A DNA stretch of 64,000 nt, taken from assembly GCA_026225055.1 (NCBI GenBank), contig JAMFSA010000200.1, forward strand, positions 1-64,000. The letters run 5' to 3'. A program made the translations under genes and the position numbers. The DNA comes from Mucilaginibacter xinganensis. Lineage in GTDB: Bacteria > Bacteroidota > Bacteroidia > Sphingobacteriales > Sphingobacteriaceae. Positions 35,185 through 44,238 of this stretch are shown piece by piece; position 1 is the first letter of the stretch, and every line of letters starts with the position of its first letter. The notes beneath the pieces were generated by a model. That model had not been told where the DNA came from and did not search any database. It saw nothing but the letters and a program-made list of their open reading frames with translations.

Positions 35185-36246
35185 ATGAAGATATTAATTA
35201 CCGGCTGCGCGGGATTTATTGGTTTTCATTTAACCCAATATTTACTAAACCAGGATCATATTGTAACTGGAGTTGATAATCTGAATGATTATTATGATGT
35301 TAATCTGAAATACAGCAGGCTGGCCGAACTGGGTATTTATAAGGAAAACATAATTAATAATGTCTGTTTATTAAATCCAAAACACAATAATCTGCATTTC
35401 TTTAAGGCTGATTTAAATGATCATAAATACCTTAACGATATATTTTATAATGGCAATTTTGATATGGTTTGCAATCTTGCAGCTCAGGCAGGTGTACGGT
35501 ACAGCCTCACGAACCCGCAGATTTATATAGACAGTAACATTCAAGGTTTTTTTAATGTATTAGAATGCTGCAGGGTTCATAATGTAAAAAAAGTTGTGTA
35601 TGCCAGTTCTTCAAGTGTTTATGGCTTAAATGAAGAAAAGCCATTTTCCACCGCACATAAGGCTGATAAACCAGCATCATTATACGCCGCAACTAAACGG
35701 TGCAATGAGTTAATGGCTCATACCTACAGTCACTTATTTAAAATTGAAACCATAGGGTTACGTTTCTTCACCGTGTACGGGCCTTGGGGTCGGCCCGATA
35801 TGGCTTTATACAGTTTTACAAAAAATATATTGGCAAACAAGCCCATACAAGTGTTTAATAACGGAAAAATGAAACGGGATTTTACCTATGTTGATGACAT
35901 AGTTGAAGGTATGGTAAGGGTAATTAATAAGGCAAACCAAAATGAAACACAATTTTGCGATGCTGAAAACCCTTGCAAGTTGGTAAATATAGGCCACGGC
36001 AATCCTGTGCCATTAATTGATTTTATTACCGAAATTGAAAAGAATGTTGGTATGAAAGCTAAAAAGGAATATTTACCAATGCAGGATGGGGATGTAGAAG
36101 AAACCTGGGCTGATGTAAATGAACTTAAAAATGAATATCAATATCAACCTGTAATAGGAATTGCTGAAGGGGTAATGCGTTTTGTGAAATGGTACAGGTA
36201 TTATAATCAACTGGAACTGATTTCGGTAATCAAAAAATCAATTTAG
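35185..36246 (+). CDS. UDP-glucuronate 4-epimerase-like SDR
   Basis: A 353-residue extended short-chain dehydrogenase. ITGCAGFIGFHLTQYLL and GVDNLNDYYDVNLKYSRL, then AQAGVRYSLTNPQIYIDSN, ASSSSVYG and the later RFFTVYGPWGRPDMAL are hallmarks of the CapI/UDP-glucuronate 4-epimerase group, which makes UDP-galacturonate. No UDP-glucose dehydrogenase is in the window, so UDP-GlcA must come from elsewhere, or this enzyme acts on the acetamido uronate made by the TviB-like enzyme. It is followed after 8 bases by a glycosyltransferase gene. Confidence 0.86.
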   Translation: MKILITGCAGFIGFHLTQYLLNQDHIVTGVDNLNDYYDVNLKYSRLAELGIYKENIINNVCLLNPKHNNLHFFKADLNDHKYLNDIFYNGNFDMVCNLAAQAGVRYSLTNPQIYIDSNIQGFFNVLECCRVHNVKKVVYASSSSVYGLNEEKPFSTAHKADKPASLYAATKRCNELMAHTYSHLFKIETIGLRFFTVYGPWGRPDMALYSFTKNILANKPIQVFNNGKMKRDFTYVDDIVEGMVRVINKANQNETQFCDAENPCKLVNIGHGNPVPLIDFITEIEKNVGMKAKKEYLPMQDGDVEETWADVNELKNEYQYQPVIGIAEGVMRFVKWYRYYNQLELISVIKKSI

Positions 36247-36254
36247 TTTTTTCC

Positions 36255-37322
36255 ATGGCATCGGTTAGTGAATGGGTATTTGTTTCAGCAACGGATAGCG
36301 CAGGCGGTGCCGAGCAGTGTTTGCAGCTACTAGCCGAAGCATCAAACGGGCAATTAATAATCTTAAAAAGAGCCAATTCAAACAAATTAAAATTATCGCA
36401 TAGTTTAAATGTCAATTATCTAAGTAAAAGATCGCTGTTATTTGGTATTCTTTTATTGCCCACAGCACTGTTTAAATACCGGGTTAATTATAAAATTATT
36501 AGTTCTAATGCCTATGTAAACGCATTTATTGGATTGTTGAAAAGAGTTGGATACTTAAAGTCAATTGTAATAGTTCGGGAATCAACACAAATTTTTACGC
36601 GATTTACAGGAATAAAAAAAACCAGTTATTCATTAACCTATTACTTGGGTTACCCGAGTGTAAATATGGTGATTTGCCAAACTGATCAGATGCGGGAGCA
36701 ATTAATTGGTGCTAAAAAGTTTTTAGATCCAAACAAAATTATTTGCATCCCCAATCCAATTTCTCTTAAACGCATTAAACACCAGTTGATGAAAAACGAG
36801 ATTGTAGATCATGGTAAATTTATTTGTGCTGCAGGCAGGCTTATTCCTTTAAAAGGGTTTCATCTTTTAATAAGAGCTTTTAAAAACATAACCGAAAGTT
36901 TTCCTGATCTAAAACTCATTATACTGGGTGATGGCCCCGAGCACAAAGCCTTATCATCATTAATAAAAGAATTAAAACTTGAAAATTGGGTTTTTTTAAA
37001 AGGGTTTGTAAATAACCCATACAGCTATTTTAAAAAGGCGGAATGCTGTGTTGTTTCGTCAATACAGGAAGGTTTTCCCAACGTTTTATTACAAATGCTA
37101 TCTACTAATGAGTCTGTTTTATCAACTGAATGTGCGGGTGGTATTTCGGATATACCTGGTTTGGTTACAGTAAAAGTAGATAGCGTACCGGAGCTACAGT
37201 CAGGATTACAACATTTGTTAAAAATGGACACATCATCGCATAGAGAAAAATTTGATGCTTACCTGGCCAACAGAACTCCGGCTGTTTTTTTAAACACCAT
37301 TTTAAATCACGTAAGCAATTGA
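36255..37322 (+). CDS. Glycosyltransferase family 4
   Basis: A 355-residue GT-B enzyme without membrane segments. Near the N-terminus it has SATDSAGGAEQCLQLLAEA, the GT4 acceptor-domain loop. The C-terminal half has AAGRLIPLKGFHLLIRAF, LIILGDGPEHKAL and the E-x7-E region SSIQEGFPNVLLQML. It is closely packed between the epimerase (8 bases) and a beta-helix gene (7 bases), so all three are co-translated. Specificity is unknown. Confidence 0.9.
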   Translation: MASVSEWVFVSATDSAGGAEQCLQLLAEASNGQLIILKRANSNKLKLSHSLNVNYLSKRSLLFGILLLPTALFKYRVNYKIISSNAYVNAFIGLLKRVGYLKSIVIVRESTQIFTRFTGIKKTSYSLTYYLGYPSVNMVICQTDQMREQLIGAKKFLDPNKIICIPNPISLKRIKHQLMKNEIVDHGKFICAAGRLIPLKGFHLLIRAFKNITESFPDLKLIILGDGPEHKALSSLIKELKLENWVFLKGFVNNPYSYFKKAECCVVSSIQEGFPNVLLQMLSTNESVLSTECAGGISDIPGLVTVKVDSVPELQSGLQHLLKMDTSSHREKFDAYLANRTPAVFLNTILNHVSN

Positions 37323-37329
37323 CACACTT

Positions 37330-38445
37330 ATGAAACGCTATAAAATATTGCTTGTATTTCTTTTATGCATAGCAAATATCCATCGGGTTAAAGCTGAAAA
37401 ATTGGTGCCAAATCCCAAATTAGGCACTCGTAATATGCCTTTTAGCATTGAAAACATATTGCCCCTAAAGTATGTTAAGGACGGGTCATTTGATTATACA
37501 AATTATATACAACAGGCAATAAACACATATAACAATATAACATTCCCGGGATTCCCTATTTTAATAAATGAAAAAGGATTAATGCTGAAGGCTAATTCCA
37601 GGATAACGTTTATGCCAGGCTCAAAACTTATACTTAAACCTACCTCAAAAAGTAACTATTCTGTTTTGCAGTTGCGCAATGTTAGTAATGTTATTTTAAT
37701 AAACCCGGTAATTATTGGCGACAGGGATTTGCATCAGGGAACTGAAGGTGAGTGGGGAATGGGAATAAGTATATATTCATCATCAAATATTACTATCACC
37801 GGCGGTAATATTACAAATTGCTGGGGCGATGGGATTTATATCAGCAGGACTAAAAATGATTACTCATCTACTATGATACATATTAGTAATACATCTTTAA
37901 ACTATAACAGGAGAGATGGGATATCTGTGATTAGTGTGAACGGGTTATTAATTGATTCTGTTTACAGTGCTAATTGCAACGGAACATTGCCCATGAGTGG
38001 AATAAACTTTGAACCTGAAAGCAGTAAAGATGACCTGGAGAATATTGAGATCAGAAATGTAAGAACGGAGAACAACCCGGGTAACGGTATACAGATCGGC
38101 TTTAATAAGTTATATGGTGGAAGCAATAAAAACATCGATATTAAAATAATTAACCATACAGATAAAGGATCAAATATTGGCTTTAAGATATCTGATAATG
38201 TATCCAGAAGGGTTGGTAATGAAACGATAAGCGGAACAGTCCTTGTTCAAGAGCCAGATTGGGAAAGTAACGCCCTATCACCCATGCAAACCAGTATTTA
38301 TGACAAACAGCTTAAGTTAAGGATCTATTCGCCGGTGATAGAAAAAACTGCTGGGAAGAAATTAAAACAGGGCCAAATTAAGGACATATTGAAGAGTAAG
38401 GCATGTATTAATAAGGAAGCCGATTGTACTTTATATTTTAAATAG
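37330..38445 (+). CDS. Parallel beta-helix secreted protein, paralogue 2 of 3
   Basis: A 371-residue exported protein embedded among glycosyltransferase genes. The signal peptide (KRYKILLVFLLCIANIHRVKA) lacks a lipobox, so unlike its two paralogues it should be released to the periplasm or beyond. It has the same conserved blocks: GEWGMGISIYSSSN, CWGDGIYIS, YNRRDGISV, MSGINFEPES, GIQIGFNKLYGGSN, and the run RVGNETISG near the end. Position and spacing (7 and 16 bases) tie it to polymer synthesis. A depolymerase, epimerase or lyase acting on the polymer in the periplasm would fit the fold, but no activity is known. Confidence 0.75.
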   Translation: MKRYKILLVFLLCIANIHRVKAEKLVPNPKLGTRNMPFSIENILPLKYVKDGSFDYTNYIQQAINTYNNITFPGFPILINEKGLMLKANSRITFMPGSKLILKPTSKSNYSVLQLRNVSNVILINPVIIGDRDLHQGTEGEWGMGISIYSSSNITITGGNITNCWGDGIYISRTKNDYSSTMIHISNTSLNYNRRDGISVISVNGLLIDSVYSANCNGTLPMSGINFEPESSKDDLENIEIRNVRTENNPGNGIQIGFNKLYGGSNKNIDIKIINHTDKGSNIGFKISDNVSRRVGNETISGTVLVQEPDWESNALSPMQTSIYDKQLKLRIYSPVIEKTAGKKLKQGQIKDILKSKACINKEADCTLYFK

Positions 38446-38461
38446 ATAAAATTAAAATGCT

Positions 38462-39589
38462 ATGAAAAAGGATTCAATGTTATTGATAATGACTCCTAAT
38501 ATAAGCCTCGAGATTTGGAATAGTAATGGGCAATTAAGCCGTGAGCTGAGTTTTTATAATGAATTATGTGCCGCTGCCCGTTTAAAGCTTATAATTTATA
38601 GCTATGGAAGAAACGACAAAATTTATGTTGCAGATAATGATTCAATCACAGTTTTACAAATGCCTAACTGGATCCCGCAGAATATTCCCTTTCGGTTACA
38701 AAACTTGTTGTACAATATTTATTCGCTGATAGATTTCAGAAATTATTTTGACCGTGTAGCTTTTGCCAAAACAAACCAATACAGGTCTTCTAAATTTGGT
38801 GTATTGCTCAAAATATTTTTTGGTATACCGTTGATCATTCGTATGGGATTTTATCATTCCCATATAAAGCCGGTCAGCTATTGGAAAAGATTAGCAGAAT
38901 GGTTTCATTTTCATTTTTGCGATAAGATTATTGTAACATCAGCCGAGGCTGCCGGATACATCTCCAATACCTACAGCGTTAATGCTGATAAAATATTTTA
39001 CATATGTAATTCAATAAATCTCGACGTTTTTAAGCCATGCGAGGTGCAGAAAAAATACGACCTGATATATGTAGGCAGGCTTGAAAGTATAAAAAACATT
39101 GAGTTATTAATACACTCGATTGAGGGATTGGATATTAATGTTTTGCTAATTGGTGATGGTTTGTTAAAGAATTTAATTACCGATGCTATGAACCGCAATC
39201 CCCAATTTTATTGGTTGCCTAAAGTCGATAATTTTAAACTGTCAAATTACTATAATCAAGCAAGGGCTTTTATCATACAATCAAAGTATGAAGGTAATCC
39301 CAAAAGTTTACTTGAGGCAATGGCATGCGGCCTGCCATGTATTGGTACAAATGTTCCCGGAATTAGAGATTGCATTAAGAATAACTTCAATGGCATTTTA
39401 GTTAATAAAAATGAAACTGAGATCCGCCAGGCAATTATTGGTCTTTTAGATGATGAATCAAGAGCTCAAAAACTTGGATTAAACGCCGCCAATTGGGCAC
39501 GTACCAATTGCAATATGCAATCAAATATTGAAAGAGAAGTATCTATCTATAAACGATTTAATCCTGCTCAGGAATTAGTAAAAATTTAA
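38462..39589 (+). CDS. Glycosyltransferase family 4
   Basis: A 375-residue GT-B glycosyltransferase. The N-terminal domain is atypical (SLEIWNSNGQLSRELSFYNE), while the C-terminal domain is clear: YDLIYVGRLESIKNIELLI, VLLIGDGLLKNLI and the E-x7-E motif in KYEGNPKSLLEAMACGLPC. It begins 16 bases after the beta-helix gene and ends 5 bases before a GT2 gene. It would add one sugar to the lipid-linked repeat unit. Confidence 0.9.
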   Translation: MKKDSMLLIMTPNISLEIWNSNGQLSRELSFYNELCAAARLKLIIYSYGRNDKIYVADNDSITVLQMPNWIPQNIPFRLQNLLYNIYSLIDFRNYFDRVAFAKTNQYRSSKFGVLLKIFFGIPLIIRMGFYHSHIKPVSYWKRLAEWFHFHFCDKIIVTSAEAAGYISNTYSVNADKIFYICNSINLDVFKPCEVQKKYDLIYVGRLESIKNIELLIHSIEGLDINVLLIGDGLLKNLITDAMNRNPQFYWLPKVDNFKLSNYYNQARAFIIQSKYEGNPKSLLEAMACGLPCIGTNVPGIRDCIKNNFNGILVNKNETEIRQAIIGLLDDESRAQKLGLNAANWARTNCNMQSNIEREVSIYKRFNPAQELVKI

Positions 39590-39594
39590 AAAGG

Positions 39595-40578
39595 ATGTTA
39601 GTAACCGTTTTAATGTCTGTATACAATGCGAAGTCATATTTGGCAGATTCAATTGAATCAATATTGAATCAAACCTATCGTGATTTTGAGTTTATTATTA
39701 TTGATGACGGCTCAACCGATGGTTCGGGGGCCATTATTCAGAAATATGCGGCATGCGACAGCCGGATTGTTTATGTAAAAAACCGCACAAATATAGGGCT
39801 TGCTAAATCCCTGAATAAAGGCATTAAGCTGGCAAAAGGTAAATTTATTGCCCGCCAGGACGCTGATGATCTTTCAGCGAATGACAGGCTCGAAATGCAG
39901 GCAGATTATGCTTTGGCCAACAACTATGTAGATCTCATAGGGTCAAACTGTTTTGTGATTGATATTTTGGGAAATCCCGTTTGTGAAGTTAATACTTACG
40001 CTAAAATAAAGGATCATCAAACCACGCTACTCAATAAACTGGCCATATTTCCGCACGGAAGCGCCTTTATAAAAAAAGCTAAGCTTTTAGAAGTAGGCTT
40101 ATATGACGAACGATTTTTTTACTCACAGGATGGCGAGTTATGGCTCAGATTTATTAAAGCCAACTCAAGGATCCACGTTATTAACAGGCCCTTATATTTT
40201 TATCGCACATTACCTGTTGCCAATACTAAAAAGAAAAGCGCGCAGCAACAATATAATGAAGTAAAGCGAATGATTTATAGAGATAAATGCGATAGATCAA
40301 CCATTAATGACAAGTTGAACAATATAAAGCTCCAAATCTCGGATAAAAAGAATAGTACAATTATTCCTAATTATATGGCTGATTATTGGAAGGGTTTAGC
40401 CAATACTATCTATTTTAATAAGCCTGTTAACAATGTAAGCCCTTACCAGTATTTGTATAAAGCAACTAAAGAACACCAGCCCTTTTATAAATATTTACAG
40501 TATTTAAAGTTGGGTATATTATATGCTATGCCTCCGCAATTTTTAAAAATGCTTCATCAACCAAAGTCAAATGTTTAA
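39595..40578 (+). CDS. Glycosyltransferase family 2
   Basis: A 327-residue inverting GT-A enzyme. VTVLMSVYNAKSYLADSIES, FIIIDDGSTDGSG and the DXD-like ARQDADDLS (about residue 88) are canonical GT2 features. GLYDERFFYSQDGELWLRF contains the later conserved acidic/aromatic region. The last 8 bases overlap the next gene. The donor sugar is not predictable. Confidence 0.92.
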   Translation: MLVTVLMSVYNAKSYLADSIESILNQTYRDFEFIIIDDGSTDGSGAIIQKYAACDSRIVYVKNRTNIGLAKSLNKGIKLAKGKFIARQDADDLSANDRLEMQADYALANNYVDLIGSNCFVIDILGNPVCEVNTYAKIKDHQTTLLNKLAIFPHGSAFIKKAKLLEVGLYDERFFYSQDGELWLRFIKANSRIHVINRPLYFYRTLPVANTKKKSAQQQYNEVKRMIYRDKCDRSTINDKLNNIKLQISDKKNSTIIPNYMADYWKGLANTIYFNKPVNNVSPYQYLYKATKEHQPFYKYLQYLKLGILYAMPPQFLKMLHQPKSNV

Positions 40579-41764
40579 GCTTTTAAGAATAACTACTGTG
40601 CCGGTAACACTTACGGTATTACTTAAAAGCCAGTTGAAATTTATCAATAATCATTTTGAAGTTGTTGCTGTATCATCAGGCGGCGAGGCTTTAGATGAAC
40701 TGAAAAAGGATATTGGCATTAAGGTTAAAGCGGTACAAATGACGCGCCGAATAACCCCTGTGCAAGATCTATTAGCTCTCATCGGGTTAATTAAAACCAT
40801 GCGGGTGGAGAAGCCGCTTATTGTACACACGCATACGCCCAAAGCAGGATTGCTGGGTATGTTAGCCGCCAAAATTGCCGGAGTGCCTGTAAGGTTGCAT
40901 ACTGTTGCAGGTTTGCCATTGTTGGAGCGAGCAGGGGTGCAACGAAGAATTTTAAATTTTGTTGAAAGTTTAACTTACCGCTGCGCCACTATGGTGTACC
41001 CAAACTCTAAACAAATGATGGAGATTATCCTGGAAAATAATTTTTGCAGCCCTGAAAAAATTAAACTGATAGGCAAAGGGAGTTCAAATGGGATCGATAC
41101 CAAACATTTTGATCCTGCGATATTTGATAAAGAATACCGGAAACGTCATCGCCCAAGCATGGAATTAAAAGACAATGATTTTGTATTTTGTTTCATCGGC
41201 CGTGTAGTAGCTGATAAAGGGATACACGAGCTTGTTTCTGCTTACCTGGATATCTTTAAAAAAAATGAAAACGCTAAACTTATTATCGTAGGACCTTTTG
41301 AGCAAGAGTTGGATCCCATTGACCCGTTAATCTATAAAGAGATCACCAGCCATCCGGGTATCCGATGGGTTGATTTTAAAAAAGACATCAGGCCTTACTT
41401 AGCTATCAGCGATGTGTTTACATTTCCAAGTTATCGCGAAGGATTCCCAAATGTAGTTATGCAGGCCGGAGCAATGGGTTTGCCTGCTATAGTGAGTGAT
41501 ATTAACGGCTGTAATGAAATAGTAAGAAATGGCATTAATGGTTTGATAGTCCCTGCCAAGAGTACAGAAAAATTGCAATCAGCAATGGAAGCTTTATTGT
41601 ATGATCAGGAGATGCTTGAGTTGATGAAAGTTAGCTGTAGAGAGGAAATTACCTCTGCGTACGAAAGCAGTTTTGTTATGAATGAGCTGTTAAAAGAATA
41701 TAATATTCAGGTCCAAAATTATTTCTCTCGGGGCGAAGTTTATTTGAACAAGAGATATGTATAA
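40571..41764 (+). CDS. Glycosyltransferase family 4 (PglA/CapJ-like)
   Basis: A 397-residue GT-B enzyme. VHTHTPKAGLLGMLAAKIAG and VRLHTVAGLP are typical of the GT4 group that adds the second sugar onto a PglC-primed undecaprenyl-diphosphate sugar. IGRVVADKGIHELVSAYL and SYREGFPNVVMQAGAMGLP complete the donor domain. It overlaps the GT2 gene by 8 bases and the initiating phosphoglycosyltransferase gene by 8 bases. That close linkage supports a role right after priming. Confidence 0.9.
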   Translation: MFKLLRITTVPVTLTVLLKSQLKFINNHFEVVAVSSGGEALDELKKDIGIKVKAVQMTRRITPVQDLLALIGLIKTMRVEKPLIVHTHTPKAGLLGMLAAKIAGVPVRLHTVAGLPLLERAGVQRRILNFVESLTYRCATMVYPNSKQMMEIILENNFCSPEKIKLIGKGSSNGIDTKHFDPAIFDKEYRKRHRPSMELKDNDFVFCFIGRVVADKGIHELVSAYLDIFKKNENAKLIIVGPFEQELDPIDPLIYKEITSHPGIRWVDFKKDIRPYLAISDVFTFPSYREGFPNVVMQAGAMGLPAIVSDINGCNEIVRNGINGLIVPAKSTEKLQSAMEALLYDQEMLELMKVSCREEITSAYESSFVMNELLKEYNIQVQNYFSRGEVYLNKRYV

Positions 41765-42371
41765 ATACGGTGTCAAAAGGATGATAGATATAGTTATTTC
41801 TTTGGTCTTACTGATTGTACTTATGCCAGTTATTGTTTTAATTTTTATCTGTCTTCTTATAGTAAACAATGGAACTCCATTTTTTTTACAGAAACGAATC
41901 GGGAAAAATGAGATGCCTTTTACCCTGATGAAATTTAAGACACTGGAAGATAAAGTTGACGAGAATAATGTATTGCTTCCCGATTATCTGCGATCAACAA
42001 AAATGGGCAGATTGTTGCGCAAGTCATCATTGGATGAGCTGCCGCAGTTAGTAAACGTGCTTTTAGGCCATATGAGTCTGATTGGCCCAAGGCCATTATT
42101 AATCAAATACTTACCATATTATACAGCAACAGAAAGAATGCGGCATCATTTAAAACCAGGCCTTTCAGGCCTGGCGCAAATAAGCGGAAGAAATGAGTTA
42201 AAATGGTGCAGGCGTTTAGCATTGGATGTTTATTATGTTAAACATGTTTCACTTAAGCTGGATACTATCATATTTTTTAAAACGATTGGAAAAATTTTAA
42301 ATGCTAAAGGCGTGATATTAGATAAGCCTTATACAATTGCAGACCTTGACGACGAAAGGAGGGGAAGATGA
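41757..42371 (+). CDS. Initiating phosphoglycosyltransferase (PglC-like)
   Basis: A 204-residue small monotopic phosphoglycosyltransferase that transfers a sugar phosphate to undecaprenyl phosphate. An N-terminal re-entrant hydrophobic helix (about 10-35, preceded by YKYGVKRMIDI) is followed by the family core: FLQKRIGKNEMPFTLMKFKT, RLLRKSSLDELPQLVNVLLG (with the catalytic Asp-Glu) and SLIGPRPLL, then LKPGLSGLAQISGRN. The short form without the WcaJ membrane domain resembles PglC, which uses UDP-diNAc-bacillosamine. The aminotransferase and dehydratase needed for that sugar are a few genes downstream. Confidence 0.92.
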   Translation: MYKYGVKRMIDIVISLVLLIVLMPVIVLIFICLLIVNNGTPFFLQKRIGKNEMPFTLMKFKTLEDKVDENNVLLPDYLRSTKMGRLLRKSSLDELPQLVNVLLGHMSLIGPRPLLIKYLPYYTATERMRHHLKPGLSGLAQISGRNELKWCRRLALDVYYVKHVSLKLDTIIFFKTIGKILNAKGVILDKPYTIADLDDERRGR

Positions 42372-43123
42372 CAATAAACATTGAACTTAATGAGCTGTAT
42401 TACACAGATACCGGGGTGTTTTTTAAGATACTGGAGTTGCTAAGAAATAGCTACGATCCAGAGCTTACCCAATATTTGATATACAGCGATGATAACTATC
42501 TGAATTATTTAAAAAAAATATCATTAGATAAACGAAATAATTGGATATTCTATTTTTTGGAAAGCGAAACCAGCAGATTTATAGGGTTTACGATTTTTAA
42601 GAAAATAAACGGAAATGTATTTCTTAATCAACTGGTACTTGACAAAGAATTTCAGAGAAAAGGATTAGGAAAAGAAGTGTTTCTTTTATCATTACAAAGG
42701 CTGGAGAGTTCGCACCCGAAAGGATATTTTAAATATCTTGAATTAGAGGCCTTCGCAAGCAATTTATATATTAATCGATTTTACCGGGAACTTGAAATGG
42801 ATTTCTGCGGAACTAAAAACTGGTATCGTTTAAAGGTGCCGGACTTTAACAGAGCTGCTGGTTATCAGTATCAGGAAAACTATGACTTGATTAGTGATGA
42901 GCATAATTTCTCTCAACTAATTCATAATGAGTCGCCAATAGGAACTTTCATAAACAACAAATATTTACGGTTGAATACAGAAAAATTCAGCTTAGCCGCT
43001 CTTAAAAAAATTTCGCCATCTGGTATCTGTATTACCACACGATCGGAACTGGATATGCCAATTATTGATAAAAGTATTGCTTACCGGTCACCACTCTCAC
43101 GCATTCTGTATAATTTAACTTAA
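42368..43123 (+). CDS. GNAT-fold acetyltransferase
   Basis: A 251-residue cytoplasmic protein. The acetyl-CoA-binding region NQLVLDKEFQRKGLGKEVF (about residues 87-105) carries the GNAT Q/RxxGxG/A pattern, and LEAFASNLYINRFYRELEM fits the C-terminal part of the fold. About 90 further residues follow, making it longer than simple GNAT enzymes. It overlaps the phosphoglycosyltransferase gene by four bases. N-acetylation of the UDP-4-amino sugar made by the DegT enzyme is a likely role, because no PglD-type left-handed-helix acetyltransferase is present. Confidence 0.78.
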   Translation: MTINIELNELYYTDTGVFFKILELLRNSYDPELTQYLIYSDDNYLNYLKKISLDKRNNWIFYFLESETSRFIGFTIFKKINGNVFLNQLVLDKEFQRKGLGKEVFLLSLQRLESSHPKGYFKYLELEAFASNLYINRFYRELEMDFCGTKNWYRLKVPDFNRAAGYQYQENYDLISDEHNFSQLIHNESPIGTFINNKYLRLNTEKFSLAALKKISPSGICITTRSELDMPIIDKSIAYRSPLSRILYNLT

Positions 43124-43128
43124 TATAT

Positions 43129-44172
43129 ATGCCTCATAAAATTATAACACTTTCTCAAAAAGAGGAATGGCTAGCATGTGTTAACAACTGTTTTACCTAT
43201 GATTTTTATCATACGTGGCTATACCATTCAATCGATCCTGGTGGCGAAGCGATGTTATATGTCTACTCGGAGGATGATGTATTTGTAGCTTTTCCGCTTA
43301 TTAAAAGAGATATACCCGATAGCCGATATTATGATTTTACATCAGTTTATGGGTATGCGGGCCCTATTTCAAATGTGAAATTTAATACGCTGACGGAATC
43401 TTTTTTAACCAACCTTAAAAAAAGTTTGCTTGGCTACATGAAACAAGAAAATATCATTTGTTTATTTTCCAGGTTGCATCCATTAATTGATCAATCTGCT
43501 GTTACTGAAAAGTTTGGTGGAAAAATCGCTAATGGAAAAACTGTATTTATACCTCTTGATAAAACTATTGAAAGTCAGCGATTAGGATACAGGAACAATC
43601 ATCTTAGAGATATTAATTCACTTCGGGGTAAAAACATATCATTTAAAGAGGCGCTGGCAGATAATGACATCGAAGAATTTGTTATTATATACACAGAAAA
43701 TATGAAGAGGATAAACGCCTCCGACGAATATTTTTTTAATCATCAGTATTTTAAACAATTGGTGCATTCTAATGAATTTACGGGCCAGATCTTGTTATTA
43801 TATCTCGATGAGATACCTATTGCCGGATGTGTATTTATTTATACAAACGAGATTATTCAAGTGCATTTGATAGCCACTAAAACAGAATTTCTTCATGAAT
43901 CTCCCACAAAAGTTTTAATTGATGAAGTAAGCTATATAGGTAGGGCAAGGGGAATGAGATACTTACACCTGGGTGGTGGGGTTGGTGGGAAAAATGATCC
44001 CTTGTTTTATTGGAAGGCGGGTTTTTCGCCTTGTTATTTGATGTTCGAAACATGGAGGATCATAAATGATCTGGTGACTTATAATCAACTTTGTTATGAC
44101 CATTTGGAATTGGTTGATAATGCTGACGATAAAAATGATTATTTCCCTTTATACAGAAAATCCCTCGTATAG
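43129..44172 (+). CDS. FemAB/BioF2-like GNAT-superfamily transferase
   Basis: A 347-residue protein with the double-GNAT layout of the FemAB-like family (Acetyltransf_6). LGYRNNHLRDINSLRGK near residue 153, YTENMKRINASDEYFFN, LYLDEIPIAGCVFIYT and the late GMRYLHLGGGVGG and FYWKAGFSP are recognisable. Such proteins occur in exopolysaccharide loci and are thought to attach acyl or aminoacyl groups to sugars. It starts 5 bases after the GNAT gene. Which group it transfers is unknown, and an amide-linked substituent on the 4-amino sugar is one possibility. Confidence 0.75.
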   Translation: MPHKIITLSQKEEWLACVNNCFTYDFYHTWLYHSIDPGGEAMLYVYSEDDVFVAFPLIKRDIPDSRYYDFTSVYGYAGPISNVKFNTLTESFLTNLKKSLLGYMKQENIICLFSRLHPLIDQSAVTEKFGGKIANGKTVFIPLDKTIESQRLGYRNNHLRDINSLRGKNISFKEALADNDIEEFVIIYTENMKRINASDEYFFNHQYFKQLVHSNEFTGQILLLYLDEIPIAGCVFIYTNEIIQVHLIATKTEFLHESPTKVLIDEVSYIGRARGMRYLHLGGGVGGKNDPLFYWKAGFSPCYLMFETWRIINDLVTYNQLCYDHLELVDNADDKNDYFPLYRKSLV

Positions 44173-44238
44173 TACCCCTTTGATCTGATTTGCCTGTAAA
44201 TCAATCTAATATATATATCATTATAATTTTTTATTACG

